From: Hymenobacter sedentarius
GTDB lineage: Bacteria; Bacteroidota; Bacteroidia; Cytophagales; Hymenobacteraceae
NCBI RefSeq assembly: GCF_001507645.1
Contig: NZ_CP013909.1
Coordinates: forward strand, 2,666,001-2,730,000
Reading direction: 5' to 3'
DNA length: 64,000 nucleotides
Below the pieces are notes generated by a model, which was not told where the DNA came from, did not search any database, and saw only the letters and a program-made list of their open reading frames with translations. How positions within the stretch are numbered: position 1 is the stretch's first letter; the number at the start of each line of letters is the position of its first letter. Position numbers and translations under genes: made by a program. Below, piece after piece: positions 34,911 to 43,229 of the stretch.

Positions 34911-34941
34911 TTGGCCTTCCGCGCGAAATCAACGTACTTTG
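34911..34941 (+). promoter_or_regulatory. Putative promoter of the small lipoprotein gene
   Basis: TTGG (34911-34914), 20 bases, TACTTTG (34935-34941), close to the Bacteroidota TTTG / TAnnTTTG promoter. It would give a leader of about 20 bases before ATG 34967. Confidence 0.5.
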
Positions 34942-34966
34942 CACGACCAATCCCTAGCACAACTTC

Positions 34967-35338
34967 ATGAAGCTTTCTTCCCGTTCCGCCCTGGCCTTGT
35001 TGCTGGGCACTGCCCTTGCCGCCTCGCTCTCGTCCTGCGATTATCACTGGAGCCCCGGCGAAAACACGCAATACCAGCACGGTTTCGTTAACCCGCCGCC
35101 TGCCTACCACAACATCGACGTGAACCGCGACAGCATCAACTACAAGCAGAAAGCGCCCGCTGCCGGCGGCGTGGGCTCGGCGGCCGCCATCAAAAACGGC
35201 ACGGTGCAGGACCAGCTCAACTCGGCTCCGGCCGGCAAGAGCACCTCGTCGCCCCAGGCCCCCAACGGCACCATGGCCAGCCCCGATAAGGCGACCAATG
35301 GCACGGGCAACAAGAACGATATGCCCCAGCCCAAATAA
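34967..35338 (+). CDS. Small lipoprotein of unknown function
   Basis: 123 residues. Lipoprotein signal MKLSSRSALALLLGTALAAS with lipobox LSSC (Cys about 24). The mature part is short, polar and rich in Asn, Pro, Ser and Lys (DYHWSPGENTQYQHGFVNPP; NGTGNKNDMPQPK), with no predicted fold and no recognised family. It probably sits on the periplasmic face of a membrane. A single-gene unit with its own promoter-like boxes and a perfect terminator. Confidence 0.8.
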   Translation: MKLSSRSALALLLGTALAASLSSCDYHWSPGENTQYQHGFVNPPPAYHNIDVNRDSINYKQKAPAAGGVGSAAAIKNGTVQDQLNSAPAGKSTSSPQAPNGTMASPDKATNGTGNKNDMPQPK

Positions 35339-35352
35339 ATTTAACGGACGGT

Positions 35353-35391
35353 GCAAGAAGCCCGCTATCTGTCAGATAGCGGGCTTCTTGC
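35353..35391 (+). terminator. Terminator after the small lipoprotein gene
   Basis: Perfect 19-bp arms GCAAGAAGCCCGCTATCTG and CAGATAGCGGGCTTCTTGC around a single T, 14 bases after the stop; no long T-run. Confidence 0.8.
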
Positions 35392-35524
35392 GTTTGAGCC
35401 AAGCGGCGCCGTGCCCCGGCTTTAACCTCAACAGTGCGAAAAAAGACCAACCCCCGGCCGGTCCGCACTCGTAGTACTGCCATCCTTCCCCACATTTCTT
35501 TTCACCCTAACATCTTCTACACCG

Positions 35525-36744
35525 ATGCTAACCAACGAAGCAACGCGGGCCTCAACGCCCGCTTTCACTGCCGTTGTGCCCGGCCTGAGCGTGCTGCGCG
35601 ACGTGTTTGTGAACCTGTACTATGCTTTCCCGGAAGCCCAGCCGCAGGGGCCTTGGGTGCTTATCGACGCGGGCCTGCCCGGCTCGGCCGATAAAATCAA
35701 GGCGCACGCCGAAGAGCAGTTCGGGCCCGATACCCCGCCCACGGCCATCATCCTCACCCACGGGCACTTCGACCACGTGGGCGCGCTGGATGGCTTGCTC
35801 GCGGCCTGGCCCAACGTGCCCGTGTATGCCCACCCCCTGGAGCTGCCCTACCTGACCGGCCGCTCCAGCTATCCGCCCCCGACCCCACCGTGGGCGGCGG
35901 CATGATGGCCTACCTGTCGTTTACCTACCCCAAGCACGCTTATGATTTCGGTTCCCGGGTGCAGGCCCTGCCCGTGGACGGCAGCGTGCCCGGCTTGCCC
36001 GGCTGGCGCTGGGTGCACACGCCGGGCCACACCTTTGGCCACGTGTCGTTCTTCCGTGAGCACGACAAGGTGCTGGTGGCCGGCGATGCGTTCACCACGG
36101 TGTTTGCCGAATCGGGCCTGAGCACCCTCACCCAGAAGCAGGAAGTGCACGGCCCGCCGGCCTACTTCACGCCCGACTGGGACGCCGCCCGCGAATCGGT
36201 GCAGCTGCTGGCCCGCATGGAGCCCGAAGTGGCGGCCACCGGCCACGGAATTCCCATGCACGGCGAGGCGCTGCGCCGTCAGCTCACGGAATTGTCGGCA
36301 CACTTCGACCAGCTGGCCCGCCCCAAAGTGGGCCGCTACGCCCACCAGCCCGCCACGGCCGACGCCAGCGGGGTGCGTTCGGTGCCGCCGCCTTTGGTAA
36401 AACCGTGGGTAGCGGGCCTGGCCGTGGCGGGCCTCGCCCTTAGTGCCGTGGCACTGGCCTCGGCCGGCAACGGCAAAAAGAAGGGCCGCCGATTCAAAAG
36501 CACCAGGAGCTTCTACAAAGGCCAGCCCGACACCACTTACCGGGCCTGGTACCGCGACAATCCCGCCCCCCAGGGGCCCTCGGGCCCCGACTGGCAGTAC
36601 CGCCGGCCCAGCACCTTTGCTGACGCCGACCATTTCGAGCCGAACCGGCAGAAAGATTCCAGCCAGTTCAACACCGACCAATCGTTTGCCGACCACCGCT
36701 ATTCCGACCAACGAAGCCGGAAGATTGAAACGCAGTATCCATAG
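35525..36744 (+). pseudogene. Metallo-beta-lactamase-fold hydrolase, frameshifted
   Basis: Two overlapping frames form one gene. Part 1 (35525-35905) begins MLTNEATRASTPAFTAVVPG and contains the zinc motif THGHFDHVG. Part 2 (GTG 35890 to 36744) continues with PDP-TVGGGMMAYLSFTYPK, the later His motif TPGHTFGHVSFF and a GDAF Asp. The break is in a run of five C (35876-35880): adding one C restores YPPPDPTVGGG. Downstream of the enzyme domain is a ~110-residue extension with one membrane helix (WVAGLAVAGLALSAVALASA) and a basic/polar tail, so the full protein would be membrane-tethered, about 406 residues. The lesion may be a genuine mutation or a homopolymer sequencing error. Confidence 0.85.
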
Positions 36745-36766
36745 GTAAGCATTTCCTGAGGCAATA

Positions 36767-36801
36767 AAAAAGTCCGTTTCAATTACTGAAACGGACTTTT
36801 T
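36767..36801. terminator. Bidirectional terminator
   Basis: AAAAAGTCCGTTTC - AATTAC - TGAAACGGACTTTTT between convergent genes; A and T tracts on both sides. Confidence 0.88.
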
Positions 36802-36822
36802 GCGTCTGGGTAGCTCAAGAAT

Positions 36823-37452
36823 TTACTGGGCCACGGGCGGCTGCCCCGGCCGGGCGTAGCCGAAGCGCACGGGCGGCAGCACTTCGTGGTAGCCGTCGAG
36901 GCCCGAGATGCAGGCCTCGCCGAGCGCGGCCAGGTCCAGGGTGCCGTCGGTGCGCAGGCCTTCTTCGCGCAGGTACACGTGCTCTACGGTGCCCACCAGT
37001 AGCACGGTGCCGTTGGAAATGGGCAGCTCCTCACGCAGTCGCAGGCCAATGCTCAAGGGGCTTTCGGCGACGTAAGGGGCCGGAAAATCGTCGCGGTACA
37101 CAGCCGTAAAGCCGCAGGCTTCGAACTCCGATATTTCCGGCCCGAAGTCGGCGGAGGTATAGTGGGCTTGGGCGGCCAGAGCCACGGGCACGTGGTTGAG
37201 GGTGTAGCAGCCGCTGCTTTTGAGGTTTTGGTAGGTGTGGCGGGGCACGGTGGTGGGCCGCGTCACGATGCCGAGCAAGGGCGGGTCGGAGCCCAGGTGC
37301 ACGGCCGAGCTGAACACGGCCAGGTTGGTGGCCCCATCGGGCGCGGCCGTGCCGATGAGGTTGGCCGGCTTGAAGCCCGGCAGCCCGTTGACGAGGTTGA
37401 GTCGGTAAATCCGCTCAAAGTTTTTGATGTCGGCCGCGGTGATGTGGTGCAT
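36823..37452 (-). CDS. Flavin reductase-like (DIM6/NTAB) FMN-binding protein
   Basis: 209 residues of the flavin reductase-like split-barrel family. Typical phrases are RLNLVNGLPGFKPANLIGTA, TNLAVFSSAVHLGSDPPLLG, TYQNLKSSGCYTLNHV and HYTSADFGPEISEFEACGF. It probably binds FMN and acts as a cytoplasmic NAD(P)H:FMN reductase or an oxygen-sensing flavoprotein; the substrate is unknown. No signal peptide. It is the last gene of the minus-strand series, 25 bases after the alpha/beta hydrolase, and is followed by a bidirectional terminator, so it may end the transcript. Confidence 0.88.
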   Translation of the reverse strand: MHHITAADIKNFERIYRLNLVNGLPGFKPANLIGTAAPDGATNLAVFSSAVHLGSDPPLLGIVTRPTTVPRHTYQNLKSSGCYTLNHVPVALAAQAHYTSADFGPEISEFEACGFTAVYRDDFPAPYVAESPLSIGLRLREELPISNGTVLLVGTVEHVYLREEGLRTDGTLDLAALGEACISGLDGYHEVLPPVRFGYARPGQPPVAQ

Positions 37453-37477
37453 AGGACGTGGTAATCCGTTTGGTGGA

Positions 37478-38350
37478 TTACTTGTTTAAAAACGCAATAA
37501 CCGTTTTGGTGAGGGCAATGCGCTTGTTGCTGAACGGATGGTCGGTGTTCCACACTTCGTAGCGAAAGCTGGCCTTGTTGGCCGCGCCAATCGCCTTAAT
37601 CCACGCTTCGTTGCGGCGGTTTTCGTCCAGAAACACCAGCTGCTTTTTGCTCAGGGCCGTGCCATCGGCATTGAGCTGAAAAGCCTTGGCATCGGCCAGC
37701 ACGGGCGCCATCAGGGCATTGCCCGACGCTTTGCGGAGCATAAACAAGCCATCGGCGTACTTGTCGAACGCAGCGCGCGGCTCGTCTTTCGCCATCCCGG
37801 CGGCGGTGGCGTAGATGTCCCAGGGCGAGAGGATGACGGCCTTGCGGATTTCCGGCAGCTGCGGCAAGGCTTTCAGCCCAACCCAGCCGCCCATGCTGTG
37901 TCCAAACAGCGCCAGCTGCGTGGTGTCGATGCGCAGCGCTTGGGCCTGCTTTTTACAAAAAGCCACCACGCTGGTCACGTCCTCCACGCAGTTGTGAAAC
38001 GAAAACTCGCCCTCGCTGCCCCACGAGCCGCGGTAGTCAAAATACAGCACGTTCCAGCCCGTGCGCCGCACCGATTGGGCCAGGTCGAGGTTGCGCTCGT
38101 TGCCGGGGAAGCCGTGTAGCAAAATCAGGGTGGGGTGAAGCTGCGGGCCTCTTGCCGTGTACAAGAAAGCCGCCAGCCGGCTGCCGTGCGACGGAATGGT
38201 TAGTTCTGCTAAACCGGCCGGGGCCTTGGGGTTATTCTCCGGGTCGGCGGTCAGGTATTTTGGGGCGGTCTGGGCCTGGGCTGCCGCCATGCCGGGGCCG
38301 AAGCCGGCCAGCGCCGCGAGCAGTAGTAGTTGAAGAAAACCTTTGAGCAC
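37478..38350 (-). CDS. Exported alpha/beta hydrolase
   Basis: 290 residues. No ATG is available; GTG 38350 (VLKGFLQLLLLAALAGFGPG, signal peptide ending AAAQAQ) is the best start, 32 bases after the previous stop. Alpha/beta-hydrolase features: HPTLILLHGFPGNERNLDLA (oxyanion), NVLYFDYRGSWGSEG, the nucleophile in LALFGHSMGGWVG (Ser about 151), and a late His in WNTDHPFSNKR. It resembles dienelactone-hydrolase/BAAT-like esterases and S9-type peptidase domains. Periplasmic esterase or peptidase; the substrate is not predictable. Confidence 0.85.
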   Translation of the reverse strand: MLKGFLQLLLLAALAGFGPGMAAAQAQTAPKYLTADPENNPKAPAGLAELTIPSHGSRLAAFLYTARGPQLHPTLILLHGFPGNERNLDLAQSVRRTGWNVLYFDYRGSWGSEGEFSFHNCVEDVTSVVAFCKKQAQALRIDTTQLALFGHSMGGWVGLKALPQLPEIRKAVILSPWDIYATAAGMAKDEPRAAFDKYADGLFMLRKASGNALMAPVLADAKAFQLNADGTALSKKQLVFLDENRRNEAWIKAIGAANKASFRYEVWNTDHPFSNKRIALTKTVIAFLNK

Positions 38351-38382
38351 CGGCTTGAGGGATAATAAATTGAGCTGAAAAC

Positions 38383-39321
38383 CTAGTGCTGGTGCAAAAA
38401 CTCCCGCACGGTTTTGAAGTATTGGTCGGGTACTTCGCGGTAGGCCGTGTGCGAAGCATTTTCGAACACCACCAGGCGCGCGTGGGGCGTGTGCCGCTGG
38501 AAATAAGCCGTGGAGACCGGCGTGGCCTCGTCGTAGCGCCCGCAGAGGTAGAGCACGGGCAGTTTCAGGTTTTTGAGGTTGGCGGTGCGGGAGTAGTTTT
38601 TCATGTTGCCGGTCGAGGTGGTCTCGTTGGCGCCCCACATGGTTTCATAGGCCTGCTTGCCTCCGCCGCGCTGCCACGTAATAACGGCCGGCCGGTTGCG
38701 CCACACGTGCAGGCTGTAGTAGTAATCCACGGCCTGCTGATACTTCCGGCGGCTCGCCGAATCCGGGGCGTTTTCCAGCTTGAACGCCGCCCGGCTGGCC
38801 GGTGGCAATTCGGCCACGTAGTGCTGCGCGTCCCGAATCCAGCGCCGGGTATCCAGCCAGGGGCTCGACTCGATAAGGCTGACGACCTGCGGCGGCTTTT
38901 TGGTAAGCACGTATTCGGTGGCCAGCGTGGTGCCCCAGGAGTGGCCCAGCAGGTGCAGCCTGGGATAGGCCAGGGCGCGCACCACGGCGTCCAGCTCCTC
39001 CACGTAGCGGCCCAGAGTCCAGAGGCTGGGGTTGTCGGGCCTATCCGATTTGCCGCAGCCGAGCTGGTCGTACAGAATCACGGGCCGCTCATCGGCCAAG
39101 GCCGTAAAATTGCCAAAGGCGCCGCTGCCCGAGCCGGGGCCGCCGTGCAGCACCAGCAGGGGCACTCCCGGCTTGTCGGCCCCCAGAATCTGGTACCACA
39201 CCTTGCCACCCGGCACCTCAATGTAGCCCTCCTTTGTGGCCGATTGGGCCCGCACGGCAAAGGCCAGCAGCCAAAAGACGACTACCGCCAGCAGGTGGCG
39301 GTCAAGCAGTACTTTCTTCAT
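38383..39321 (-). CDS. Exported proline iminopeptidase-like hydrolase (S33)
   Basis: 312 residues with a signal peptide (LLAVVVFWLLAFAVRAQ). The oxyanion motif HGGPGSGSG and the nucleophile GHSWGTTLA (Ser about 128) are the S33 proline iminopeptidase/tricorn-interacting-factor signature. The Asp is in YLCGRYDEATPVS and the His in ENASHTAYREVPDQY. It should release N-terminal residues (Pro or others) from short peptides in the periplasm. It lies 18 bases downstream of the M28 gene on the same strand, consistent with joint peptide degradation. Confidence 0.9.
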   Translation of the reverse strand: MKKVLLDRHLLAVVVFWLLAFAVRAQSATKEGYIEVPGGKVWYQILGADKPGVPLLVLHGGPGSGSGAFGNFTALADERPVILYDQLGCGKSDRPDNPSLWTLGRYVEELDAVVRALAYPRLHLLGHSWGTTLATEYVLTKKPPQVVSLIESSPWLDTRRWIRDAQHYVAELPPASRAAFKLENAPDSASRRKYQQAVDYYYSLHVWRNRPAVITWQRGGGKQAYETMWGANETTSTGNMKNYSRTANLKNLKLPVLYLCGRYDEATPVSTAYFQRHTPHARLVVFENASHTAYREVPDQYFKTVREFLHQH

Positions 39322-39339
39322 CTCGAATGAAGCGTAGCG

Positions 39340-40854
39340 TTACCGCTCCAGCTTGAAGCCGGGCTCGCGGGCGGGCGGCGCGGAGCGGTTGGCTACTGCC
39401 CAGCCGGTGAGGTACATCCACTGCGTCATGCGGGTCAGCTTGGGGTAGTTGATGCGGTTGGGCTCGTCTTTGGGCGTGTGGTAATCCGCGTGCAGGAGGG
39501 TGGTGTACATGATGGCCGGAATGCCCAGGCGGGCATAGGGCAGGTGGTCGGAGCGGAAGTACCAGCCCTCGGGGTGGGTGGCCTTGTCCCACTCGGTGTC
39601 GAGCTTGAACTTGGGGCCGGCCTGGTTGGCGGCCAGGGCGGTTTTCACGAGGTCGGAGGAGTTCAGGTGCGGCGGGATGGAGCCCAGCAGTGCGGCGCTA
39701 TCGGGGGCGTTGCGGCCCATCATTTCGGCATTCAGCACCGCCACGATGGACGCTTGCGGCACCGTGGGGTGGGCCGAGTAGTAGCGCGAGCCCAGCAGGC
39801 CGCGCTCCTCGGCGCCGTGGTACACAAACAGGGCGGTGCGGCGGGCGGGCTGCTGCTTGAAGGCGCGCATGATGGCCAACAGGGCGGCGCAGCCCGTGCC
39901 GTTGTCGTCGGCGCCGTTCCAGATGGAGTCGCCGGCCACGGGGGCGCGCACGCCGTCGTGGTCCTGGTGGGTGCTGAACAGCACGTTTTCCTTCTTGAGC
40001 TGGGCATCGGTACCGGGCACGCGGGCCACGATGTTCACCGATGGGTAGAGGAAGCTTTCCACTTTCAAATCAACCACCAGCTGCTGGCCGGCCTGCTGCA
40101 CCCAGTCCTTGGCGCTTTCGGGCAGCAGCATGATGGGCGGCGTGTCCACTACTTTCAGGGTCGCATCGCCGGGCAGGCCGTAGCGGCCCCGCTCGTAGGT
40201 GTGGCCCCAGTGGTCGTACACGGCCTGCGCCCGCGAATCGGCTACAAAGACCACTGCCGTTGCGCCAGCCTTCATCAGTTCGGCCGACTTTTCGGTCATC
40301 ACCTGCCGCAGGAAGTAGCGAAAAATCTGCGTTGGGGGAGGGGTGCCCGAAAAAAGCAGCGCCACGGCCTTGCCTTTGATGTCGGTTTTGGCCAGCTCGG
40401 CGGTGGTGCCGGTGCCCACGTACACCAGCGGCGCCGTGACGGCGTAGTTGGTGGGCGCAAAAATCAGGGCATCCTGGTTGGGCTTGAGCTGATGCGTGCC
40501 GATGCTGAGCTTGCTGGCTTTGGTGAGGCGGGTGCGCTGCAAGTGGAACCATTGGAAGTAGGTGCCGTCGTCGCCGGCGGGCTGCAGGCCGATGGCCCGA
40601 ATCTGGTCGGCCAGCCACACGGAGGCCTTCAGCTCGTCGAGCGTGCCGCCCTCGCGGCCCCGGAAATGGTCGCCGGCCAGGGCATACAAGTCGCGCTTGA
40701 TGTCGCTCTCCTTAATGGCGGCTTCCGCGTTGGCAGTCGCGGTGGGTTTGCGGGGGGGAGCTGCGGCTTTCTTCTGGGCCGAGGCGGTGAGCGGGGCGGC
40801 CAGGCTAAGGCCCGCCAGCAGCAAGGCGGTGGTGGTTTTGAAAAGGGTATTCAT
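39340..40854 (-). CDS. Exported M28 aminopeptidase with PA domain
   Basis: 504 residues, signal peptide ending TASAQ. A PA insert (about 130-250) interrupts an M28 peptidase domain. Zinc ligands visible: His296 (STHQDHDG), Asp about 317 (NGADDNGTG), the catalytic Glu pair at about 346-347 (YHGAEERGLLGS), Glu in LNAEMMGR, and the last His in HADYHTPKDE. These fit the two-zinc aminopeptidases. It would trim amino acids from peptide N-termini in the periplasm. It is 58 bases downstream of the S9 peptidase gene. Confidence 0.94.
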   Translation of the reverse strand: MNTLFKTTTALLLAGLSLAAPLTASAQKKAAAPPRKPTATANAEAAIKESDIKRDLYALAGDHFRGREGGTLDELKASVWLADQIRAIGLQPAGDDGTYFQWFHLQRTRLTKASKLSIGTHQLKPNQDALIFAPTNYAVTAPLVYVGTGTTAELAKTDIKGKAVALLFSGTPPPTQIFRYFLRQVMTEKSAELMKAGATAVVFVADSRAQAVYDHWGHTYERGRYGLPGDATLKVVDTPPIMLLPESAKDWVQQAGQQLVVDLKVESFLYPSVNIVARVPGTDAQLKKENVLFSTHQDHDGVRAPVAGDSIWNGADDNGTGCAALLAIMRAFKQQPARRTALFVYHGAEERGLLGSRYYSAHPTVPQASIVAVLNAEMMGRNAPDSAALLGSIPPHLNSSDLVKTALAANQAGPKFKLDTEWDKATHPEGWYFRSDHLPYARLGIPAIMYTTLLHADYHTPKDEPNRINYPKLTRMTQWMYLTGWAVANRSAPPAREPGFKLER

Positions 40855-40912
40855 GCGGAGCGTTAAGTAGTTAGATGTAGTGGAAGATTCGTTTGAAATG
40901 TGGGTAGCTAAG

Positions 40913-42949
40913 TTACTTGCCGGGCGCGGCCGTGGCGGCTTCCGGCTGCAGGTACTGGTCGAGCCAGTCCACCCAGAGGCGGTTCCATTCCCGCAGCCGC
41001 ACGGGGTCGGAGGGGGTGTGGGCGGCGATGGGGAAGGCCACAAAGCGCACGGCCACCCCGTTGTCCTGCAGAGCGTGATAGAGCTTGTAGGAATTGGTGA
41101 TGGGCACGCGAAAGTCATTCACGTTGTGCAGAATCAGGGTGGGTGTACGCCAGCGGCCCGCTCGCGAGAGCGGCGACTGCGCGCGGTACCGCTCCAGGTT
41201 TTGGGCGCTGCGCCAGGGCGAAGGCCCGTAGTGTCCGGCGTTGGCGATGTTGTTGTCGCTCAGGTTGTAGCTGTCCAATAAATCGGTGACGGGGGCTGCA
41301 GCCACCGCGCAGCGCCAGCGCCGCGACTCGCCCATGAGCCAGGTCGTCATAAACCCGCCGTAGGAAGCGCCCGAAAGCGCGATGCGGGTGCTGTCGACCC
41401 AGCCGCGCTGTTCGAGCATGGCAATGCCGGCCAGCACGTCGCGCCCCGGCCCGGCGCCGGCATCTTCCCGAATGGCCCGTTGAAAGGCGTAGCCCAGGTT
41501 GTCGCTGCCCCGGTAGTTGGGCTGAAACACCACGTACCCGCGCGCCGCCACGGCCTGCCCCAGCCCATAAAAGCCCAGCCGCGAGGCATTGGATGGGCCG
41601 CCGTGCATCATGAGCACCAGCGGGTACTTTTTGCTCGCGTCAAAATCGGGCGGGTATGTCAGGATGCCGTTCGGGCGTAGGTTGTCCGAAGCCCATTCCA
41701 CCGCTTCCATGCGGCCCAGGGGCAGCGCGGCGGTTTCGTGGTTGACATCGGTAAGGCGGCGCGGGGGGGCTGTGGGCGAGGCTAGGTAATACAGCTCGGC
41801 TGGGCGGCCGGGCTCGTTGGCCGTGATGGCTACGGCGTTGCGCCGGCCCACGGCCATTTCTACCCAATAGCTGCCGTTGGGCGATACGGCGCCCAGCTTG
41901 AGCTTGCGGCTGCTGCCATTCAGGCCCTGCTGCCAGATGGATACGCTGGCGCCGTCGTTGCCGCCCACAAACAGGCTCTTGCTGTCGGGGCTCCACACGG
42001 CCCGCTGCAGGTTGCGGTCGAGGGCCCGGCCCAGGTGGCGCGACTTGCCGCCGGCCGCCGGTACCACGTCAAAATCCAGTGACTCAAAAAATGGGGGCTC
42101 CCGAGGCGTCTGGTAGCTTATCCAGCGGCCATCGGGCGAGAAGGCAGGCAAGTCGACGCGGTGGGGCGAGCCCGGCAGGGGGCGGACGGTGCCGGTGGCC
42201 ACATCCAGTGTGCACACGGTGGTTTCCTGGTCGCCGGTTTGGGCGCTGGGCCGGAGCACGCACGCAATGGTGCGGCCGTCGGGGGCCCAGGCAAAGGGCG
42301 CCGAGGAGTCGTCGGGCAGGCCACCGGGGCCGCTGGTCAGGCGTTGGGCGGGTTGGTTGCCGGCGGCGCTCACCAGCCAGAGGTGGTCGGGCGTGGGCGG
42401 GGCGGTGAGGGTCACGCTGCCGTTGCCCACGTCGAAGCTGTCGTTGCCGCGGGCCACTTCGGCGGCGTTGGTGGGCGCATCGGCAGCCGAGTAGGCGAGG
42501 GCCTTGCCGTCGGGGCGCCAGCTGTAGAGCTGCACGTTTTCGGCCGCCGTGGTGAGCTGCACGGGCTCGCCGGTGGGCAGCGGCTGTACAAATAGCTGGG
42601 TGTGGGCGTCTTTGCCGGTGCCGGTGCGCGCCAGAAAGGCCACCTGGTCGCCGGTGGGGGACCAGCGCGGCTGCTTCACGGTGGGGCGCCCGGCCACCAG
42701 CACGCGCTGCTGGCCGTTGGCCACGTCCACGAGCACCACCTCGGCATCGTTGCGGTTGGTGGCAAAATTGGCCCGCGACACCACGACCAGGATGCTTTTG
42801 CCATCGGGCGAAAGCTGCGGGTCGCCCACGCCCACGGTTTTGGCGATGTCGGCTAATTCGAAGCGCTTTTGCGCCGATGCCGAACCTGCCATCAGCAGGT
42901 GCAGACTCGCGGCCAATGCCCAGCTCAACTTTGAAAACAAGGAGTTCAT
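40913..42949 (-). CDS. Exported S9 prolyl-oligopeptidase-family peptidase
   Basis: 678 residues from ATG 42949 (signal peptide ending SASAQ). An N-terminal beta-propeller (about 30-420; repeated phrases LSPDGKSIL, WSPTGDQVAF, FSPDGRWISY, WSPDSKSLF) is followed by the catalytic alpha/beta domain. Ser about 528 is in SGASYGGFMTTWL, Asp about 611 in HNVNDFRVP and His about 643 in IAAHTPSDP. The set resembles acylaminoacyl peptidase / DPP-like enzymes (S9C). Substrate entry through the propeller limits it to oligopeptides. It heads the peptidase series in this half of the cluster; a palindromic repeat lies just upstream. Confidence 0.94.
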   Translation of the reverse strand: MNSLFSKLSWALAASLHLLMAGSASAQKRFELADIAKTVGVGDPQLSPDGKSILVVVSRANFATNRNDAEVVLVDVANGQQRVLVAGRPTVKQPRWSPTGDQVAFLARTGTGKDAHTQLFVQPLPTGEPVQLTTAAENVQLYSWRPDGKALAYSAADAPTNAAEVARGNDSFDVGNGSVTLTAPPTPDHLWLVSAAGNQPAQRLTSGPGGLPDDSSAPFAWAPDGRTIACVLRPSAQTGDQETTVCTLDVATGTVRPLPGSPHRVDLPAFSPDGRWISYQTPREPPFFESLDFDVVPAAGGKSRHLGRALDRNLQRAVWSPDSKSLFVGGNDGASVSIWQQGLNGSSRKLKLGAVSPNGSYWVEMAVGRRNAVAITANEPGRPAELYYLASPTAPPRRLTDVNHETAALPLGRMEAVEWASDNLRPNGILTYPPDFDASKKYPLVLMMHGGPSNASRLGFYGLGQAVAARGYVVFQPNYRGSDNLGYAFQRAIREDAGAGPGRDVLAGIAMLEQRGWVDSTRIALSGASYGGFMTTWLMGESRRWRCAVAAAPVTDLLDSYNLSDNNIANAGHYGPSPWRSAQNLERYRAQSPLSRAGRWRTPTLILHNVNDFRVPITNSYKLYHALQDNGVAVRFVAFPIAAHTPSDPVRLREWNRLWVDWLDQYLQPEAATAAPGK

Positions 42950-43086
42950 GACAGGCCTAGAGGTAACCATGCGCTAAAGCTAAGGACCCGCTCAAGTAAT
43001 CCGGCATTTTGAAGGTAGAGCGTACTCCTTCAGTCTCTGGGGAGCTGAAGTAACTCTGTCAATTCTTTCGCTTCGTTGTAAAACGT

Positions 43087-43171
43087 CTGTCATGCTGACG
43101 CAGGAAGCATCTTATCGCCGCGGAACGAGTCGTCCGGACGTGATAAGATGCTTCCTGCGTCAGCATGACAG
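43087..43171. repeat. Dispersed palindromic element, copy D
   Basis: Perfect 30-bp inverted repeat, 43087-43116 (CTGTCATGCTGACGCAGGAA then GCATCTTATC) and 43142-43171, 25-base loop GCCGCGGAACGAGTCGTCCG-GACGT. It sits between the POT transporter and the S9 peptidase gene and would give a strong hairpin in a read-through transcript. Confidence 0.9.
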
Positions 43172-43229
43172 CCGATTGTAGGCAGGCAGAGGTCTCAGCC
43201 AGCTCATTAGACCTATCAATACCAAAACC

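Noticed and set aside
39478..40866. 462-codon plus-strand frame opposite the M28 peptidase
   Set aside because: Shadow frame; all zinc ligands are on the minus-strand protein.
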